From DASYZQ01 sp035946175 (lineage in GTDB: Bacteria > Patescibacteriota > Saccharimonadia > Saccharimonadales > UBA4665), in the NCBI GenBank assembly GCA_035946175.1, contig DASYZQ010000020.1:1-26495 (forward strand): DNA of 26,495 nt. Direction: 5' to 3'. The notes under the pieces were generated by a model, which made no database searches, was not told the origin of the DNA, and worked only from the letters and a program-made list of their open reading frames with translations. The position numbers and the translations under genes were made by a program. Positions within the stretch are counted from its first letter, which is position 1; the number at the start of each line of letters is the position of its first letter. Positions 22,242 to 26,495 of this stretch are shown in pieces.

Positions 22242-22898
22242 ATGTACTTCAAGAGTCGGGCCGATGCTGGCAAAGTGCTTGCCGAACAATTGGCAAAAAA
22301 ATATAACGGTCAGGATTGTGCGGTTGTCGCATTAAGCGACGGTGGGGTTATGGTGGGAGCGCAGATCGCTATGCTATTGCATTGTGTGCTGACAATGCTG
22401 CTGACCGATGCCATACAGCTGCCTCGTGAAAACGTAGCAGTGGCAGGTATTAATCAGGATGGTTCATTCAGTTATAACAACTACTATTCACCCGGGGAGA
22501 TCGAAGAATTTGCTGCTGAATATCATAGCCTGATTGAGCAGGAGAAACTTAGTAAGATGCAAGATCTGCGTCGTTTGCTTGGCAAAGGTGGTATGATCAA
22601 AAAAAGTTTATTGCGAGACCGCAATGTTATCTTAGTATCTGATGGTCTGCCAAGCGGTTTTTCGCTTGATCTGGCATCGGAATTTCTCAAGCCACTCCGT
22701 ATCAAGAGGCTCATTGTCGCTACGCCGCTGGCGAGCGTACCCGCGGTAGACCGCATGCACGTGTTGGCTGACGAAATCTATTGCCTGAGCGTTCTTGAAG
22801 ATTACATATCAACCGAACATTATTATGAAATCCAAGATGTACCAACCCATGAGGCTGTTGTCAAAACCATTGAGCAGATTGTCGGCAACTGGAAGTAG
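22242..22898 (+). CDS. Phosphoribosyltransferase-fold protein, altered PRPP loop
   Basis: 218 aa. The N-terminus MYFKSRADAGKVLAEQLA and CAVVALSDGGVMVGAQIA follow the start of small stand-alone phosphoribosyltransferase-fold proteins. The PRPP-binding strand-loop, normally four hydrophobics then D/E-D-G-x-x-T/S-G-x-T, reads VILVSDGLPSGFS here: one acidic residue is Ser, but the Asp-Gly and Ser-Gly are kept. A long charged helix is inserted before it (about residues 85-120). The true substrate is unknown and it may be a sensor rather than an enzyme. It is convergent with the Crp/Fnr gene with a gap of only 2 bases. Confidence 0.65.
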   Translation: MYFKSRADAGKVLAEQLAKKYNGQDCAVVALSDGGVMVGAQIAMLLHCVLTMLLTDAIQLPRENVAVAGINQDGSFSYNNYYSPGEIEEFAAEYHSLIEQEKLSKMQDLRRLLGKGGMIKKSLLRDRNVILVSDGLPSGFSLDLASEFLKPLRIKRLIVATPLASVPAVDRMHVLADEIYCLSVLEDYISTEHYYEIQDVPTHEAVVKTIEQIVGNWK

Positions 22899-22900
22899 GC

Positions 22901-23551
22901 CTACTCAAGATAGTGCCGCAGTCGCTTCGAGTCTATCAGGAGGATACATGAGTTTTGGGTGGTGAGTAGCCCTTGCCGCTCAAGTGTCGAAAGTTCACGG
23001 CCGGTCGTTTCACGGGTGGCGCTGATCGAACTGGCAATATCCTGCTGCCGCAGCGGAACGTCGATCAGCAGGCCCTCAGTTGTTTTCTTGCCGAACCTTT
23101 TAGCGGTCGTCAATAAGAAAGAAACCAGCCGTTCGCGTACCGTGCGGTATTCCAGATTCATAATTCGTTCCGAATGCAGCCGATACATATCTACGAGCAT
23201 ATCTAACAGGGGCAGGGCGGCTTTGGGGTTCACGCGTATATAATCGGTAAACTGCTCTCGGCTAATTTGGTAGACAATTGTCGGTGCTAAGGCGGCATAG
23301 ATAATGTGCCGATTTTCCCCGGTAATAGCCCAGGTTAAGCCCAGAAGCTCACCTGACTTTCGGATAATGAGCAGGTTTTCTTCGCCATATTTGGTAATGT
23401 CGTAGGCCTTGACTAGACCGCTCTTTATATACAAAACGCCCGAAGGTGTACCCCCCGGTCGTATAATGAATTCCCCCTTGACATAACTAAGTTTTGTCCC
23501 TTGATGGAACAGATTGACGAGCGATTCCACCTGGTTGGGTGCCGTCAACAT
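22901..23551 (-). CDS. Crp/Fnr-family transcriptional regulator
   Basis: 216 aa from ATG 23551 (MLTAPNQVESLV). The N-terminal cyclic-nucleotide-binding-type beta barrel is at about 10-120 (KGEFIIRPGGTPSGVLYIKSG in part, GEENLLIIRKSGELLGL), then a dimer helix and a winged helix (LRQQDIASSISATRETTGRELSTLERQGLL). No Fnr-type Fe-S cysteines are seen. The effector is unknown. The residues just after GELLGL do not look like the cAMP-binding R-x-x-A/S pattern. A longer frame from TTG 23587 starts inside the predicted -35, so I reject it. The start is leaderless-type. Confidence 0.88.
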   Translation of the reverse strand: MLTAPNQVESLVNLFHQGTKLSYVKGEFIIRPGGTPSGVLYIKSGLVKAYDITKYGEENLLIIRKSGELLGLTWAITGENRHIIYAALAPTIVYQISREQFTDYIRVNPKAALPLLDMLVDMYRLHSERIMNLEYRTVRERLVSFLLTTAKRFGKKTTEGLLIDVPLRQQDIASSISATRETTGRELSTLERQGLLTTQNSCILLIDSKRLRHYLE

Positions 23552-23557
23552 ATTATT

Positions 23558-23587
23558 AGTATGACAGGATGTACCACGAAATATCAA
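23558..23587 (-). promoter_or_regulatory. Promoter of the Crp/Fnr gene, leaderless type
   Basis: Minus strand: TTGATA (23587-23582), an 18-nt spacer, CATACT (23563-23558) preceded by TGT, then 6 nt to ATG 23551. No Shine-Dalgarno. Confidence 0.5.
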
Positions 23588-23747
23588 ATCTATTGTGACA
23601 AACGTCGCGTTGGGTATGTGAGCTAAGTCGCTGAGATTGTGTGATTAAGCTAGCCCTACCATTGTGATGAACATAGCCGACAGATGAAGCACGATGGCAT
23701 AGTATAAAAGTACTGGTTGCGTAACACCAGGAGCAAAGGAGGGATAT

Positions 23748-24305
23748 ATGGTGAGCCAAAGCCTTGTAGATGAGCAACTCAAGCGAGCCGGCTGCAACTT
23801 CAATTTTTGGGGAAGAGCCGAAGTACGAGAGTTGCCGAATATACTAATGGATGATGAAATCATCCAGCATTGTTTGAACGGTCGCTACCAGGGTGGGTTT
23901 GCGACACTATGTGCTACCAACCACCGGCTGCTTTTGATCGACCGCAAACTGATGTTCCTGAGTGTCGAGGATATACGTTTCGACATGATTGCCGAACTCG
24001 ATTACACCTCACAATTTATAGACGGCACCATACATGTGGTAACGCCGAACCGCAGTCTGCGGTTTGTTAGCTGGCACCAGGCACAGCTACGTCGTTTGCT
24101 CGGCTACGTACAAGAACGGGTCATGCAGGCTCGCCAGCAGTACTTGCCGCAACAATTCCAACAGCAGTCCCGATCACCGATCATGGCTGGGCTAGTCGGT
24201 GGCATGGCGCTGCAGGGCAATAATACACCGACAACTCAAGTACTCAATCCATATACGAGGGTGCCGTTACTGAGCCGTAAACGAAACTACCCTCGCTTTT
24301 ACTAA
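23748..24305 (+). CDS. PH-like domain protein
   Basis: 185 aa. Residues about 25-125 look like a bacterial PH domain of the short YokE/bPH type (LPNILMDDEIIQHCLNGRYQGG in part, ATNHRLLLIDRKLMFLSVEDI, IHVVTPNRSLRFVSW). The rest is Gln-rich and low complexity (QQYLPQQFQQQ), ending in a basic, aromatic tail (RKRNYPRFY). There is no membrane segment. The AGGAGGG before the ATG is strong. TATAAA (23703-23708) is a possible -10. It is divergent from the Crp/Fnr gene, which may regulate it. Function unknown. Confidence 0.7.
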   Translation: MVSQSLVDEQLKRAGCNFNFWGRAEVRELPNILMDDEIIQHCLNGRYQGGFATLCATNHRLLLIDRKLMFLSVEDIRFDMIAELDYTSQFIDGTIHVVTPNRSLRFVSWHQAQLRRLLGYVQERVMQARQQYLPQQFQQQSRSPIMAGLVGGMALQGNNTPTTQVLNPYTRVPLLSRKRNYPRFY

Positions 24306-24326
24306 CGTCAGGTTTCCAGGCAAGAC

Positions 24327-25400
24327 CTACACATTAAAGCGGAACTCGACAACATCACCTGGTTGCATGACATAATCTTTGCCCTCGGTACGAACTTTGC
24401 CGGCCGCCCGCGCTGCGCTCAAGGAACCGGCAGTAATAAGATCATCATAATTAACAATTTGCGCGGCAATAAAACCACGCTGGAAATCACCATGGATAGT
24501 GCCAGCCGCCTCAGGCGCGGTAGCCCCTTTGTGAATTGTCCAGGCCCGCACTTCCTTCTCGCCAGCCGTTAGAAAACTCTGCAGGCCCAGTACATCGTAG
24601 GCTGTATGCACAAGTTGTACTAAGCCTGATTCGCTTTGGCCGTAGCTTTGCAGTAATTCCGTGGCGTCGGTCTTATCGAGACCCAGCAGCTCATTTTCCA
24701 ATTTGGCACAGATACATAATGCTCGTGCCGGCGCGACGATCTGGCACAATCCAGTAGTATATTTCTCATCTTGTAGCTCTTGCTCGTCGACATTGAATAC
24801 GTAAATTACTGGTTTGGCGCTTAGTAGTTGTAGATCAGCGATGTGGGTTTTATCTATAGCTTGGAAGTTATAGATAGGCTTATCCTGATTGAGCAGATCG
24901 AAGACGGCATGCACTGTTTCGGCAATCGGTTTCAGCTTGGCATCAACTTTGGCTTCTTTCTCTATTCGAGGCAGGCGCTTCTCTACGGTCTGCAAATCTG
25001 CAAGGACCAGCTCAGTAGTTATAATGTCTATGTCCTTTTGGGGGTTAGTCTCATTCGTGACTCGTACGACGTTGTTATCGTTGAAGGCGCGCACTACGTG
25101 GATGATGGCGTTGGTGGTTCGTATATGTGACAGAAACTGATTACCAAGTCCTTCGCCCTGACTAGCACCAGCTACCAGCCCGGCTATATCTACAAACGTA
25201 ACTGTTGCCGGTACTACCTTTTGTGTATGATATAGCTCTGCTAATTTATCGAGGCGTTCATCCGGAATCGGCACGATACCGGTATTAGGTTCAATCGTGG
25301 CAAACGGGTAATTGGCCGCCAGTACGTTGTTGTTGCTCAATGCGTTGAAGAGCGTAGATTTACCGACGTTTGGTAAACCGACGATGCCGATCGTTAGCAT
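24327..25400 (-). CDS. ychF: Ribosome-associated ATPase/GTPase YchF (OLA1 family)
   Basis: 357 aa, the family size. P-loop GLPNVGKS (residues 8-15), G3 DIAGL, and a G4 motif of the NVDE type in place of NKxD, which in this family favours ATP. A coiled-coil region lies in the middle, and the C-terminal TGS domain has FLTAGEKEVRAWTIHKG, the GTIHGDFQRGFI block and DYVMQPGDVVEFRFNV. It binds ribosomes and takes part in stress and translation control. The start overlaps the 3' end of the upstream recombinase gene by 41 bases and no clear Shine-Dalgarno or promoter is seen. Confidence 0.96.
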   Translation of the reverse strand: MLTIGIVGLPNVGKSTLFNALSNNNVLAANYPFATIEPNTGIVPIPDERLDKLAELYHTQKVVPATVTFVDIAGLVAGASQGEGLGNQFLSHIRTTNAIIHVVRAFNDNNVVRVTNETNPQKDIDIITTELVLADLQTVEKRLPRIEKEAKVDAKLKPIAETVHAVFDLLNQDKPIYNFQAIDKTHIADLQLLSAKPVIYVFNVDEQELQDEKYTTGLCQIVAPARALCICAKLENELLGLDKTDATELLQSYGQSESGLVQLVHTAYDVLGLQSFLTAGEKEVRAWTIHKGATAPEAAGTIHGDFQRGFIAAQIVNYDDLITAGSLSAARAAGKVRTEGKDYVMQPGDVVEFRFNV

Positions 25401-26495
25401 GCAACCCTACATGTGATTCCGTTATTGGCTGTAAAACAGGGATACTTCCGCATATTTCTACTTTCTCCTTCGTTGCTATTACTTTATCAACAATCTTACG
25501 CACCGTAAAAAGCTTATCTTCGTATGGTAGCTTACCCAGAAACTTCTTAAACGGCTCAGCTACAGCGTTGAGATCAACATCTTTAAGTTTATGCAGGTTG
25601 CCTTGTTCTCTTGTTTTTGCCAACTCTTTTTGTAAATCTTTGCGCCGACTTGCTATACTGTTCATTCTTTCGAGATAGACTGACTCACTCATGTTACCAA
25701 CACCCCAGGCTTGTACGTAGCGTCGCTCTTCCTCTTCCAGTGTTTTAAATCTAGCCTCAGTGTCTTCATTTGAAGGTGTTAGTTTTGCATCTGCTTCCTG
25801 CTTCTCCATAAACCGCTTGAGTTGTTCCTCAAGTAGATTGGGCTGGGTCAATAGCTCAACAAGCTTTTGCCAGCCGACAACATCTAGTACATGAGCATTG
25901 ATACCTGCCTCAAAACAGCTTCTCGGTAGGGGAAACTCAAGTATGCGAGCCGTGCAACGGTAGTAAAGATGTTTGTCTTGGCCCTCGCCAGTTCTTTTAT
26001 TGCCACAAGGACAATAAATCAGACCCCCAAAAAGATATGGATTTTTCTTGTTCCTTTTGGCGAACGTAGCATTTTTATCTAATTGAGCTTGAACTCTCTC
26101 ATATATTTCATCGTCTATAATTCGAGGGATTTTAAGAGGCAACCACTCTTCCTTAGGTTTACGCCTGCGGCTGGTTTTTAAGGTATGACGATACTGATAT
26201 TTCTGTGTCTTTGCCTGCGGGTTTTTTGGCACTACTGCTTCCGCCTTGAACCAAAAGTAGCGTCCTGTGTAGGATTCATTACGCGCTAACCTAGTTATCG
26301 GGCCACTTGTCCAATTCAATCTTTTACGTTTCTTTGGCGGTATACCCATGTCGAATAACCGCCTGATAACCTCTTTAAGTGAGATGCCTTCGTTACCTAT
26401 CCAGTCAAATACCATCCGTACAACTTTAGCCTCTTCTTTATTGATAACTAGTCGACCCTCAACTCTGCTTGCGCCTTTACCCTTAACGGGTATGT
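25360..26495 (-). CDS. Large serine recombinase, C-terminal part (5' end outside window)
   Basis: The frame is open from the window edge (first residues IPVKGKGASRVEGRLVINKE) to a stop at 25360, giving at least 378 residues. It shows the Recombinase domain (EEAKVVRMVFDWIGNEGISL in part, MGIPPKKRKRLNWTSGPITRLARNESYTGRYFW in pieces), the zinc-ribbon (GGLIYCPCGNKRTGEG, LYYRC), and a long coiled coil (ARFKTLEEEERRYVQAWGVG in part, MNSIASRRKDLQKELAKTREQ in part). The catalytic Ser domain must lie beyond the window. Such proteins integrate and excise phages and integrative elements. The C-terminus reads 41 bases into ychF, so an element border may be here. Confidence 0.9.
   Translation of the reverse strand, partial: IPVKGKGASRVEGRLVINKEEAKVVRMVFDWIGNEGISLKEVIRRLFDMGIPPKKRKRLNWTSGPITRLARNESYTGRYFWFKAEAVVPKNPQAKTQKYQYRHTLKTSRRRKPKEEWLPLKIPRIIDDEIYERVQAQLDKNATFAKRNKKNPYLFGGLIYCPCGNKRTGEGQDKHLYYRCTARILEFPLPRSCFEAGINAHVLDVVGWQKLVELLTQPNLLEEQLKRFMEKQEADAKLTPSNEDTEARFKTLEEEERRYVQAWGVGNMSESVYLERMNSIASRRKDLQKELAKTREQGNLHKLKDVDLNAVAEPFKKFLGKLPYEDKLFTVRKIVDKVIATKEKVEICGSIPVLQPITESHVGLHANDRHRRFTKRR

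Noticed and set aside
1..26495. CRISPR array, rRNA, tRNA or TGA recoding
   Set aside because: No regularly spaced direct repeats or structural RNA signatures were seen. Several genes end in TGA at the family-expected length, so the standard code applies.

Overview
The window looks like a chromosomal segment of a Patescibacteria/CPR bacterium, most likely Candidatus Saccharibacteria (TM7). This is inferred from gene content, protein style and gene order, not from a search. The code is standard: TGA ends the DHH-like gene, truB and pnp. GC looks near 50 %. Genes are short and tightly packed. The adenosine kinase resembles the actinobacterial AdoK type, which fits a lineage that lives on Actinobacteria.

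Layout. 1-340 holds the 3' end of an unknown gene and an empty stretch. 338-6747 is an information-processing block: rpsT (minus strand), a degenerate DHH protein with a proline-rich tail, truB, a frameshifted dienelactone hydrolase, rpsO and pnp. The order DHH-truB-rpsO-pnp is what remains of the widespread infB-rbfA-nrnA-truB-ribF-rpsO-pnp cluster. pnp runs by overlaps into a small membrane protein, a family-4 uracil-DNA glycosylase and RNase J, so two RNA-decay enzymes are probably co-transcribed. 9657-10307 is an unknown minus-strand gene behind an AT palindrome. Next come ftsK and a membrane-anchored, cysteine-rich phospholipase C/acid-phosphatase-type phosphoesterase. On the minus strand an adenosine kinase-adenosylhomocysteinase pair forms an S-adenosylhomocysteine recycling and AMP salvage unit. 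It is divergent from the classic rpsF-ssb-rpsR run, which continues into efp.

An 865-bp IS5-family element sits exactly at the efp stop codon. It has perfect inverted repeats, a likely -1 frameshift site and a hairpin that can hide its ribosome-binding site. After it come a 613-aa lineage-type membrane protein, a small DUF5663-like protein, a phosphoribosyltransferase-fold protein, a Crp/Fnr regulator, a PH-like domain protein, ychF and a large serine recombinase that runs off the window end.

The most unusual system-level signal is in gene starts. At least seven genes have a -10 box ending 6 or 7 nt before the start codon with no Shine-Dalgarno, which predicts leaderless mRNAs. Ribosomal protein genes and several others keep ordinary Shine-Dalgarno sites. 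Three enzymes lack expected family residues: a UDG without its Fe-S cysteines, an RNase J with a zinc-ligand His replaced by Tyr, and a DHH protein without its catalytic motifs. EF-P carries Arg rather than Lys at its loop tip.
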